A DNA stretch of 64,000 bases from Anisus vortex (GCA_949126835.1 CASBPS010000188.1:62001-126000); one strand, 5' to 3'; positions 49,301 to 58,184 are shown, counted from the stretch's first letter. Notes: generated by a model not told the origin, from the sequence alone. Made by a program: numbers and translations.

Positions 49301-49840
49301 TTCATGAATCGCATCATATATTCTAACATTCTATACATATCTCACTTCACGTTCCATAAATCAATTCATCTATTCTAACATTCTATACATATCTCACTTC
49401 AAGTTCCATGAATCACAACATCTATTCTAACATTCTATACATATATCACTTCACGTTCCATGAATCACATCATCTATTCTAACATTCTATACATATCTCA
49501 CTTCACGTTCCATGAATCACATCATCTATTCTAACATTTTATACATGTCTCACTTCACGTTCCATGAATATCATTATCTATTCTAACATTCTATACATAT
49601 CTCACTTCACGTTCCCTGAATCCATCTTTCTAACATTCAATAAATATCTCACTTCACGTTCCATGAATCAATCTATTCTGACATTCTATACATATATTAC
49701 TTCAAGTTTCAAGAATCGCATCATCTATTTTAACATTCTTTACATATCTCTCTTCACTTTCTATGAATCCATCTATTTTAAGATTCTATACAAATCTCTC
49801 TTCACTTTCCATGATTACATATATTCTAACATTTTATACA
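49301..49840. repeat. Satellite array tail, B-type monomers
   Basis: The last monomers before the retrotransposon match region B rather than C. The run containing ATGAATATCATTATC and CCATCTTTCTAACATTCAATA at 49565-49650 corresponds to 16528-16615, with several substitutions. The array is broken inside a monomer by the LTR at 49841. Confidence 0.7.
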
Positions 49841-50300
49841 TGTTGATGTCCTAAATTACTGTTGGACCATCAAACAGTGTTACCAGTCTCTTCAGAGTAT
49901 TTGAGTTGCAGTAGCTGAATTATTTGCTATTAAACATCAAGACAGACGACATCACCACAATATAAATTCCAACTTGTAATCAATAATAGAACGCCTTATT
50001 GCAGCATATTATTTAATCACAATTCATTAACAGTTCACACATTTACATTTAGGAAATAATCTTTAATACTTATGGTTATAGTATTGATATAAAATAGTTT
50101 CATAGTGAGCACTGAGTCTACACATTTTTATGTGTGATGATTACAAGAACAAGAAGTCGACTGAAGAATAAAACGTGGGCAATCACATGACTCCTACTTC
50201 CGATATAGGTTTTCTTAATATCCAAAAATGGGTTTTATTTCGACTTTTTAATTATTAATTTAGTCACTACCTATATATATTATTTGGTTACTCCATAGCA
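49841..50300 (-). repeat. 3' LTR of copy 1 (460 bp)
   Basis: It begins TGTTGATG and ends CATAGCA on the plus strand, so it has TG...CA ends in either orientation. The limits were fixed by comparison with the LTR at 57430-57889. The two differ only at 49994 (C against T) and 49998 (A against G). On the minus strand a TATA-like TATATATAGG lies near 50270-50279, and an AATAAA-type signal lies at 50234-50239. Both are weak calls in AT-rich DNA. A perfect 6-bp stem with a 4-base loop (ACACAT/ATGTGT) lies at 50120-50135. Another stem (ACTGTT/AACAGT) lies at 49858-49878. Confidence 0.93.
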
Positions 50301-50301
50301 T

Positions 50302-50312
50302 ACCCCCCAACC
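50302..50312 (-). other. Polypurine tract, copy 1
   Basis: On the minus strand GGTTGGGGGGT lies immediately before the 3' LTR, which begins TGCTATGG after a TA. This is the expected place for the RNase H-resistant purine primer for plus-strand DNA synthesis. The six-G run is at 50303-50308. The same sequence sits at the same place in copy 2. Confidence 0.75.
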
Positions 50313-50593
50313 ACAGAGAAAAAATAATAATTTATTATTATTTTTGATACGAAAAATGTTTACAATAATAATAAAACAAAATTATCTTAATCTTAATTAA
50401 TGCATGTAATCATTCATTTAATAATACATAGAGAAAAAATTCATTTAATGTATGTACAAACAACAAAAAAAAATTCATAGGCACAAATATAACCAAAAGA
50501 CACAAAGAATAATGTCTAATGTTTATATGACAATTAGTCATAGACAATTATCTTTTAGTATTGTCTAATCAACTTCAGTAATACTGAGATAAA
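50313..50593 (-). other. Untranslated segment between pol and polypurine tract, copy 1
   Basis: About 280 bp, very AT-rich, with A-rich and TAA-rich runs and no open reading frame. There is no room for an env or accessory gene. Two small A-run or CAA-run length differences separate this segment from copy 2. Confidence 0.7.
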
Positions 50594-53387
50594 CTATTGG
50601 ATGTCAGAGATGTGTATCGATAATCTCGACAGCACATCAGGTAAATGGTTATCTTTTCCTACAATACTTTTTATCTGAAATTTGTAATCTGATAAAAGTA
50701 AAGCATATTTGTTTATTCTTTTGTTATTGACATTAGAGACATTAAAATTCACAAGCGGTTTGTGGTCAGTGAGAATTGTGAACTGACGACCCAACAAATA
50801 GTATTGAAATTTAAGTACAGCATAGACTATACATAAACCCTCTAATTCTATGACACTAAAATTCCTTTCACTTTTAGTTAGTGCACGACTCACATAATAG
50901 GCAGGTTTATAAACTATTTCAGAGTCCACAATGACCTTTTTGTAAATACAAGCCCCTAAACCGGACTTTGAGGCATCACAAGCTATAATGATGTCATCAT
51001 CTTTTTGAATTGTTTCTAGTATTGGTTCCTTAGAAAATGCATCTATTAGGATTTTAAATGATTTTTCACATTGGTCAGTCCAATTGACAAAATTGGGTTG
51101 AAATTTTTTTGTGAGATCTATAATAGGTCTAACTATTTGACTATAGTTTGGAATGAATTTACTGTAATAGTTAAACAATCCAAGTAATGCCCTTACATGT
51201 TTCTTTGTTTTAGGCGTTTGTATTTCTAGAATTTTTTTATGTAAGTGCTGTGTTGGTTTTACTTGGCCATTTTCAAATTTATGTCCTAGAAATTCAATTT
51301 CAGTTTTTCCTATTTTTAATTTTGAAGGAGATACTGTTAGGTTATTGTCCTTTAATATTTGCAACACTTCTTCTAATAGAATTAAGTGTTCATCCCAAGT
51401 ATTTGTGAAAATACAAATATCATCCACATAGTGAACTATATTTTTATTGTGAGGTAAAATATGTCTCATTAGTTTAGTGAATGTAGCAGTACTATTGACA
51501 AAACCGAAGGGCATGACGTTCCAATTAAATACGCCTTTATGTGTAATAAAAGCTGTATAATCCTTTGATTTTTCATCAAGAGGCACTTGCCAAAATCCTC
51601 TTGTTAAATCTATGGTAGTAAAGATTTTACCTGTGGCCATAGTATTAATGATATGTTCTATATTGGGCAAACCCTCTTGATCAAGTTTTGTTACTTTATT
51701 GAGCTTGCGATAATCACAACATAATCTGATAGAACCATTTTTTTTTCTAACAATCACCATGGGTGATGAGTACTGAGACATAGATTTTTCTATTATCTTA
51801 CTTTCTATGAGTTGATCTAATTCCTTATCTACCTTTTCAACAAGCATTTGAGGAATATTATATGCTTTTGATCTAAATTGTTTTTGATCAGTCAGGTCTA
51901 TTTTATGTTCAATGACATTTGTTAATCCTGGTTTCTCTGTTATTGTTGTTTTAAATTTATTCAATAAATTTAAAATATTTTGTTTAACCATTTCATTTTC
52001 AATATGGTCTAACTGTATTTGATCTATTTCATCATTGGCTGGTGTGGTTATACCACAAAAATAGTCAATGTTTGGAATGTTCTGAACATTGTTATCTTCA
52101 AAAATTATGATATTGTTATTTTGAATTTTGTTTTCATTATCTGACTGACTGTCATTTATTTGGTTTTCCTCATAAGCTCTTAAATTGTTTAAATGGACAA
52201 TTTTTTCTTTGTTATTAATGTTAACTTTGTAAGTTACATCAGATAACTTATGCATAATTTCAAAAGGTCCTTTCCATTCCATAGTATTGCCACTGCCAAT
52301 TGGCAAATAAACAAGTACTTTATTACCAACTTCTAGTTTTCTCATATTCTTATGGATATTTTCTCTGATTAAAGTTTTAGATTTGATTTCTTGATTTTTT
52401 TGTACAGCAAATTTATAAGCTGTTTTCATATGTTCTTCAGTTTTATTGAATAAGTCAAATGGAGACATTTTTTTTTTCTTTAATTCCTAATAATTCTGAT
52501 TTGAAATTATCCAATGGTCCATTGGGATTTTTACCAAGCACTAATTCAAATGGTGAAAAACCTGTGCTTTCATGAACCGATTGTCTATAAGCAAACAAAA
52601 TAGCTGGAAGGTAATCATCCCATTCAAATGGATGGTCTTCACACACCTTTGTTATCATTTGTTTTATTGTTTGATTAGCCCTTTCTATCGTACCATTTGA
52701 TTCAGGATGGTATATAGAACTAAAAATTTGAGTGATTTTGAACATTTGTGCAAAAGCTTGAGTAAGGTTTGATTTGAATTGAGTTCCATTGTCACTCAAT
52801 ATGAACTTTGGAAACCCGAAACGACAAAAGATAGGTAAAAGAGCATTACAGACCCTTTCTGCAGTTATTTCCCTTAATGGAACTACCTCTATCCATCTAC
52901 TCCCCATGTCTATAATGGTTAAGGCAAACTTTGCTTTGGTAGTTTTAGTCTGCTTCATGGGCCCAATTATATCAACTGCTATCTTGTAAAAAGGTTTATT
53001 TATTGTATCGGTCATTTGTATTGGAGCCTTATGTTTAGAATCTTTTTTATTATGTCTAAGACAGGTATCACAGCTTTTAATAAATGTTTTCAAATCATTT
53101 TCCATTTTAGGCCACCAGAAATTCTTTTTGAGTTTACAAACTGTTTTCTTGCTACTCAAATGACCTGACAATGCATTGTTATGCGAAATTTGCATTACTT
53201 TGACAGTTAATGACTTAGGTATAACTATTTGAGTTACATCTAATTTATTGTCCTTTCTACAGAGAATGCCATTTATTATTTCCATGTTTTTATTTTTAAC
53301 TTGACCTTTTTCAATTTCTGATACCATTTTAATTATGTATTGATCTTCTTTCTGTTCTTTTTTTAGAATTTGCTCATCAAAAGGCAT
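50594..53387 (-). pseudogene. pol: Pol polyprotein, copy 1: IN-RT-RNase H, frameshifted
   Basis: This is the Pol gene of copy 1. It starts at 53387 with a Met that overlaps the end of gag. The first open part (52455-53387, 310 aa) holds the whole integrase zinc domain and catalytic core. It then ends early because an A run at about 52469-52478 on the minus strand has ten A where copy 2 has nine. The rest stays open from an in-frame Met at 52468 to 50594 (624 aa). That part carries the GPF module, reverse transcriptase with an intact DYRKLN motif and the YVDD catalytic centre, and RNase H. Apart from this single base the gene looks functional, so the break is either recent or a homopolymer read error. 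Slippage on the A run could also give some full product, though that is speculation. Confidence 0.9.
53377..53387 (-). promoter_or_regulatory. Gag-Pol overlap with candidate +1 frameshift site, copy 1
   Basis: On the minus strand gag ends CAT GCC TTT TGA TGA, while pol reads ATG CCT TTT GAT GAG in the +1 frame. A ribosome paused at TGA with tRNA-Phe on TTT could slip one base forward and re-pair perfectly with TTT, entering the pol frame. This resembles the slippery-codon-plus-stop logic of bacterial prfB and eukaryotic antizyme. The alternative is termination followed by restart at the overlapping ATG. The sequence does not decide between them. Confidence 0.55.
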
Positions 53388-55524
53388 GTTTATTAAACTG
53401 ATATTTTCTGTTTTTTTTCATTTGAGTTTCCTTTTTATGAGGACTATCAATGTATGCTAATATCTCTGTTATCATTTTAGTGAAATCAGATATTTGATTT
53501 TTAGCAATGTTGAATATTTGTTTATGACCTTCTAAATGTCTACATAGTGAAATAGCATGTAATTCTTTTGGTACATTGTTTATTTCACATTGACTTTCAA
53601 ATTTGTTTACATACTGTTCTAGTTTTTCTGTTCCATTCCATTTGGGAATAGGATTATCCTTTTCATTATTTATGGATAAGTTTATGTTTGGTGTCTCATT
53701 GAGAATATTATTTTCTGACTTTCCTATGGTTTGTAAAAAATTAAAAGTTTGTAGAGCAGGGTAAAATTCTTGTTCTGGTATATCTACTAACTTTTCATTT
53801 TGCAATAGAACAGGTTTCAAATTTAAATCATTGGATTTTTCGTTCATCCATTTTTGAAATATGTCAAAACTATTATCATGTTTGACATTGAAAGAATTAC
53901 CAATAATTAAAGGTGCAACACAGTTTTTCATTATGGCTGCCTCTGTTTTTCCTGTAAGCCAAGGACAATCAATGTCTATTATAGTGACAGGACAATTTAC
54001 AGTGGAACCATTTCCAAGTTTTATAGTATCCACTCTTATAATATTGGTGGGTTTCTGATTTGGAATGATACTTTCATCTATGCATATTATACTACTTCCG
54101 GTGTCTCTTAGACAGTATGTGGTCTTTCCTTCCACATAAGCAGGAAAAAGTATTAATTGACCCCTGTTTTCAAATATCACATTATTTGTTTGAGATGAGG
54201 AATTGTTTTGTTTTCCTCTATTTCTTCTATTTTGGAAATTTGATTGAGGTCTATTTTGAGTATTAGAAAAATCTTGTCTTCCAAAATGTTGATTTGGCAC
54301 ATTGTTATTGGAAAAATTCTGATTTGGCAAATTTCTGTTTTCAAAATTTGAAAAATTCTGATTTGGAAAGTTTCTATTATCAAAATTAGAAAAATTTTGA
54401 TTGGAAAAATTTCTATGATCAACATTTGATCTATTGAAGTTTGGATTGAAATTTCTACCTCTTGCATTGTTATTTCTGTAACAATATTCAGATGAATGGT
54501 TTGTACCATTGCAAAAAATACATCTGTAATTATTAGATTTTGGTTGATTACCAAACTTTTTTCTATTGCCAAATTGATTATGCCTAGACCTAGGAGGTGA
54601 ATAGCTCCTTTTTCTATGCTGAATTGTATTTACTGTTTGATTTTGTTTAGTCAGTTCAACATTAGGGTGACTATCTTTAAAATTTGAGATGGCATCTATC
54701 AAATTTTCAACTGTCTTAACTTTTCTTTCCATAATGTGAGTAAACAATGGTTTAGAAGCTTGTTCTAATACTTTATCAACAACCATGATTTCTATAATCT
54801 CACTAGGATTTTTGGTATCTATTTTTACTAAGTCTAACCATGTAAGTAAAAATGTTTTCACTTCAGACACAAAAGCTCTCGGTTCTATCTTGTCTGTTAA
54901 GATGAAGTTATGAAACTTTTGTCTGTAATAATCCTCAGAGTGGATAAAGAATTTAATTAACTGTTCTTTGATAATGGCATAATCAGTTATTTCTTTATCA
55001 ATATGTGATAGTGCTTCCCTACCCTTATCTTTCAATTGTGGAATAAGGTGAATGTAATATTCTGAAATGGGAATCCGATATCCCTTACATGTGGCTTCAA
55101 ATAAATTTAGAAAATCAACAATTTTCTCTTTTCCATCAAAAGGAGGCATTTTGAATCTAACACCATGTTTTGATTTTTCATTATTTGTTTGCTCAACTTT
55201 AGTATTTTGTAATTTAGCCAACTCCAATTCATGGTCTAATTTTAGTTGAGTTTCTTTTAACTCTTTTTCTTTATTCGATTGTAATTCTTTTTCTTTTAAT
55301 TCTAGTGCTTTCAATTCTTTTTCTTTGTTTATTTTTAGTTCTTTTTGTTTAATTTCATGAGCTCTTAATTCTGCTCGCTCATCTCTTTCCTTATCTGCTA
55401 ATTCTTTTTTCAATTGCTTAACTTTATTTTCAACAAATTCCTGATATTCCTTCTTATCAGTAATACCATATTCCTTTGCTAACAATTTAGCCTCATCATA
55501 GAGTAATTGAACCTTTGACTCCAT
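53377..55524 (-). CDS. gag: Gag-protease polyprotein, copy 1 (715 aa)
   Basis: This is the structural polyprotein of the retrotransposon. Residues about 26-110 are a highly charged Lys/Glu helix, probably coiled coil. Residues about 127-195 resemble the N-terminal capsid domain (PPFDGKEK, then FE and C). Residues about 198-285 resemble the capsid C-terminal/SCAN fold, with conserved spacing of WL and EIMVV-type helices. A CCHC zinc knuckle, CX2CX4HX4C, uses C335, C338, H343 and C348 to bind RNA. Residues about 355-440 are Asn/Phe/Arg-rich degenerate repeats. An aspartic protease follows, with D474-T-G-S and a LIIGNSF segment at 539-545. The C-terminal part (about 620-695) resembles the capsid N-terminal domain again. 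The Met at 55524 is the first in frame after the leader. The frame ends in tandem TGA TGA and overlaps pol by 11 nt. Confidence 0.93.
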   Translation of the reverse strand: MESKVQLLYDEAKLLAKEYGITDKKEYQEFVENKVKQLKKELADKERDERAELRAHEIKQKELKINKEKELKALELKEKELQSNKEKELKETQLKLDHELELAKLQNTKVEQTNNEKSKHGVRFKMPPFDGKEKIVDFLNLFEATCKGYRIPISEYYIHLIPQLKDKGREALSHIDKEITDYAIIKEQLIKFFIHSEDYYRQKFHNFILTDKIEPRAFVSEVKTFLLTWLDLVKIDTKNPSEIIEIMVVDKVLEQASKPLFTHIMERKVKTVENLIDAISNFKDSHPNVELTKQNQTVNTIQHRKRSYSPPRSRHNQFGNRKKFGNQPKSNNYRCIFCNGTNHSSEYCYRNNNARGRNFNPNFNRSNVDHRNFSNQNFSNFDNRNFPNQNFSNFENRNLPNQNFSNNNVPNQHFGRQDFSNTQNRPQSNFQNRRNRGKQNNSSSQTNNVIFENRGQLILFPAYVEGKTTYCLRDTGSSIICIDESIIPNQKPTNIIRVDTIKLGNGSTVNCPVTIIDIDCPWLTGKTEAAIMKNCVAPLIIGNSFNVKHDNSFDIFQKWMNEKSNDLNLKPVLLQNEKLVDIPEQEFYPALQTFNFLQTIGKSENNILNETPNINLSINNEKDNPIPKWNGTEKLEQYVNKFESQCEINNVPKELHAISLCRHLEGHKQIFNIAKNQISDFTKMITEILAYIDSPHKKETQMKKNRKYQFNKHAF

Positions 55525-57411
55525 TATTGTTTATTATTGAATGTCAAGATTTATGATCCTATAGTACAGTACAATTTTTATAATGCACTATTTTATAGTA
55601 CAGCAATGTTTTATTCCTATACTGGATGGCAATATTTATTAACTACAGTATGAGCATTTTTATATTACAGCAACTTATAATGCTTATAATTCAGAATGCA
55701 AGATGCTAGAATCATGAAATATTAGCTAAGCCAAGACACATTTTCTATTATGGCTTGTTTATTTATTATTATTATCAATTTTATAGTAGAGTTGAAAGCA
55801 AGTGCAAGTCACTTTTGATATTATGACTTATTATTACTATATAGGTTGCAACAGTTATTTTCCGCAAAGCAACGTATAATCTTATTATTACTAATGGTAG
55901 CACATATACAATATTATGAGCAGGAAAGATGTCACATACCAATTAGATTAATGTTATTATAAGCAGGTATCATATTATTGTTTATTACAATATCAATCTT
56001 AAACAATATTATTTTATGAGCACTGCACAGCACAATATTATTGTTATATAGGCTATGTCATTTGTTATATTGTGTATATTATATACATTTGTAGTTACAT
56101 GTATTAGATATCAATTATTATTTTGTTAATTGTAGTTACATGTACTTGGGCACTACTTAAATCATATAGTTGCACTACTGATTATTCATATTATTATAAT
56201 ATAGGTGAATAACTTATATTGTTATTATTCTTACCATAGACCATTATACTCAGAGATCATATTGAATATGTCAAATACTAACTAATGCATATTAATGATA
56301 TTTCAAAAAATACATTAAAAAAAATATTTTTTTTTTCAAGTAACAATAAAAAAAAAACAATGACAATACTTTAACACACTAATGCTGCTTGGACCACAAA
56401 TGATAGAGGAATTTTTTTGACAAAGAATCCCAACATGTATAACATTGACAAGACTATAGTAATTGTACTTTAATAATTCTTAACAAAAACAAACAAAATC
56501 AAGACAACTAACAAAAATAACCCTAACAAAGAATCATTTCTAATCAATCTCTTTTAAGAAATAGAAATAGATGATAGACAGAATAAGAATAGACAAGAGA
56601 TTTATTTTAGAAACTCCCGCCAACCAGAGCCCGCTTTATACATGTAAATATATAATTCATACACATGAATGTAAAGAATATGATTAAATTAAAGATTACT
56701 TAATAATCCAAATGAATACACATTCACTGTATGAAATCACTGTAATGTAAATCCAGAGTAGAAATCCAGAAGAAACTTAATTAATTATTTAATAATCCAA
56801 TGAATGTTTACACTGTTTCAAGTTGAGTTGCTTCAAGTTTCCACTTCAGTATGGTATAATCCAATTTTAGAATTAACACAAGAAAAAAAAATGTATACCA
56901 TTACTTAAAATTAATGTCAAATGTCTTTGGTATACTTTGGTATATTTAATTTATTTAAAGAAATTTAATGTTATTTATTTATCTTCCGGTAGGCACATCG
57001 GACTTGAACATATGATTATGTAGGCTACATCAGATTTCAACACATGGTTGTGTCACATCGGATTTGAATATATATATAGTTTAGGTTCCTTATTGATAAC
57101 ATGTGGGAACGAAACTTTTTCCGGTTGTAAAAAATGATCTATGTACAGTCACTTTTTTTTCGATTTTATGTATCGAATTTTCCAATGATGAAATATTTGT
57201 CATCGGTGGACAAACGTTATATTTTCTTAGAGCTATTATAGTGCTCAATTAGATAAATAGTATATGTATTTGAAATAATCGACTCAGTCTTCAGTTTTGT
57301 TCAAAAACTGGTACTCACATAATATGCCATGTGGTTTATAGTACGTCTTCAAAAAGTTCAAAAAGTTTCGAATTTAAACATATTATATTTTTCAGCTTCT
57401 CTCTCCGTTAG
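55525..57411 (-). other. Long 5' leader of copy 1 between primer-binding site and gag
   Basis: About 1.9 kb of AT-rich sequence without an open reading frame of note on either strand, which is long for a Ty3/Gypsy leader. It contains TA-, A- and T-rich runs and a 13-bp direct repeat (GTAGTTACATGTA at 56091-56103 and 56132-56144). A set of three approximately 30-bp repeats lies near the primer-binding site. It may hold packaging or translation-entry signals, or an intron, but nothing here proves any of these. Confidence 0.7.
56993..57081 (-). repeat. Three degenerate ~30-bp repeats in the leader
   Basis: Units beginning CACATCGGACTTGAACATAT, CTACATCAGATTTCAACACA and CACATCGGATTTGAATATAT follow one another at spacings of about 30 bp. 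The two outer units are the most alike. This could be a minor tandem duplication or a repeated protein- or RNA-binding site. The corresponding part of copy 2 lies outside the window. Confidence 0.6.
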
Positions 57412-57425
57412 CACCGCTGCCACCA
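57412..57425 (-). other. Primer-binding site, tRNA-Leu type
   Basis: The plus strand reads CACCGCTGCCACCA, four bases from the 5' LTR. The minus strand is thus TGG followed by TGGCAGCGGTG. This is complementary over 14 nt to the 3' end, including CCA, of the animal tRNA-Leu (UAG/AAG anticodon) as I recall that tRNA. It places the start of minus-strand DNA synthesis and independently confirms the LTR boundary and element orientation. Confidence 0.8.
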
Positions 57426-57429
57426 AACC

Positions 57430-57889
57430 TGTTGATGTCCTAAATTACTGTTGGACCATCAAACAGTGTTACCAGTCTCTTCAGAGTATTTGAGTTGCAG
57501 TAGCTGAATTATTTGCTATTAAACATCAAGACAGACGACATCACCACAATATAAATTCCAACTTGTAATCAATAATAGAACGTCTTGTTGCAGCATATTA
57601 TTTAATCACAATTCATTAACAGTTCACACATTTACATTTAGGAAATAATCTTTAATACTTATGGTTATAGTATTGATATAAAATAGTTTCATAGTGAGCA
57701 CTGAGTCTACACATTTTTATGTGTGATGATTACAAGAACAAGAAGTCGACTGAAGAATAAAACGTGGGCAATCACATGACTCCTACTTCCGATATAGGTT
57801 TTCTTAATATCCAAAAATGGGTTTTATTTCGACTTTTTAATTATTAATTTAGTCACTACCTATATATATTATTTGGTTACTCCATAGCA
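57430..57889 (-). repeat. Shared LTR: 5' LTR of copy 1, 3' LTR of copy 2 (460 bp)
   Basis: It has the same length and ends as the LTR at 49841-50300, with differences only at 57583 and 57587. One flank carries the primer-binding site of copy 1 (57412-57425) and the other the polypurine tract of copy 2 (57891-57901). It therefore serves both units. This LTR-internal-LTR-internal arrangement is what unequal exchange between LTRs leaves. Confidence 0.93.
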
Positions 57890-57890
57890 T

Positions 57891-57901
57891 ACCCCCCAAC
57901 C
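57891..57901 (-). other. Polypurine tract, copy 2
   Basis: The same GGTTGGGGGGT on the minus strand next to the LTR as in copy 1, with the six-G run at 57892-57897. Confidence 0.75.
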
Positions 57902-58184
57902 ACAGAGAAAAAATAATAATTTATTATTATTTTTGATACGAAAAATGTTTACAATAATAATAAAAAAAAAATTATCTTAATCTTAATTAATGCATGTAAT
58001 CATTCATTTAATAATACATAGAGAAAAAATTCATTTAATGTATGTACAAACAACAACAAAAAAATTCATAGGCACAAATATAACCAAAAGACACAAAGAA
58101 TAATGTCTAATGTTTATATGACAATTAGTCATAGACAATTATCTTTTAGTATTGTCTAATCAACTTCAGTAATACTGAGATAAA
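57902..58184 (-). other. Untranslated segment between pol and polypurine tract, copy 2
   Basis: About 280 bp of AT-rich sequence with no open reading frame. It is nearly identical to the matching part of copy 1 apart from two 1-bp length differences in A-rich runs. Confidence 0.7.

Larger units (their letters stand above)
1..49840. repeat. 52-bp satellite DNA array (about 950-970 monomers)
   Basis: The whole span is a head-to-tail array of one short monomer. The commonest form is 52 bp and is made of two recognisable parts, TTCTAACATTCTATACATAT and CACTTCACGTTCCATGAATC, joined by a short CACATCATCTA-like linker. A second class of 48 bp lacks four linker bases and usually has CACTTTCC in place of CACGTTCC. 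All copies point the same way. The consensus plus strand carries about 15 C and 2 G per monomer, and one CpG (ACGTT). I saw no unrelated DNA inside the array and no coding signal beyond reading frames held open by runs of 48-bp monomers. Copy number is estimated from length, not counted. Confidence 0.97.
49841..57889 (-). mobile_element. Gmr1-like Ty3/Gypsy LTR retrotransposon, copy 1 (LTR to LTR, 8049 bp)
   Basis: Read on the minus strand the order is 5' LTR (57430-57889), primer-binding site (57412-57425), a leader of about 1.9 kb, Gag-protease, Pol, polypurine tract, then 3' LTR (49841-50300). Pol places integrase before reverse transcriptase and RNase H. That order is diagnostic of the Gmr1-like clade within Ty3/Gypsy and resembles the Ty1/Copia order. 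The left end is an intact LTR terminus starting TG directly against satellite, so it entered by integration. Pol is frameshifted, so this copy is probably not autonomous. The right LTR is shared with copy 2. No envelope gene is present. Confidence 0.92.

Noticed and set aside
1..49840. CRISPR-like direct repeats
   Set aside because: Monomers abut without unique spacers, the repeat units vary, and the context is eukaryotic satellite.
1..49840. Telomere repeat or CENP-B box
   Set aside because: No TTAGG/TTAGGG-type runs and no CGGGA-type box were seen in the monomers.
627..49854. Many 60-124-codon plus-strand open frames in the satellite
   Set aside because: They follow from 48-bp monomers with no in-frame stop, often occur in two overlapping frames, and have low-complexity repeated products. 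There is no sign of a gene.
50313..50593. Possible env or accessory gene after pol
   Set aside because: The gap is only about 280 bp, AT-rich and full of stops in all frames.
52789..52989. Small plus-strand frames opposite gag and pol (also 53861-54058, 55067-55249 and the copy 2 equivalents)
   Set aside because: They are antisense shadows of the gag and pol coding sequence, with no recognisable domain.
53000..53387. Ty1/Copia classification because integrase precedes RT
   Set aside because: The integrase has a GPF module, and RT and RNase H have Ty3/Gypsy motifs (MPFG, YVDD, TDHKPL). The order alone resembles Copia.
54177..54572. 131-codon minus-strand frame inside gag
   Set aside because: It is an alternative frame of the Asn/Phe-rich repeats of Gag, with an Ile-rich biased product. 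The same shadow occurs at 61767-62162.
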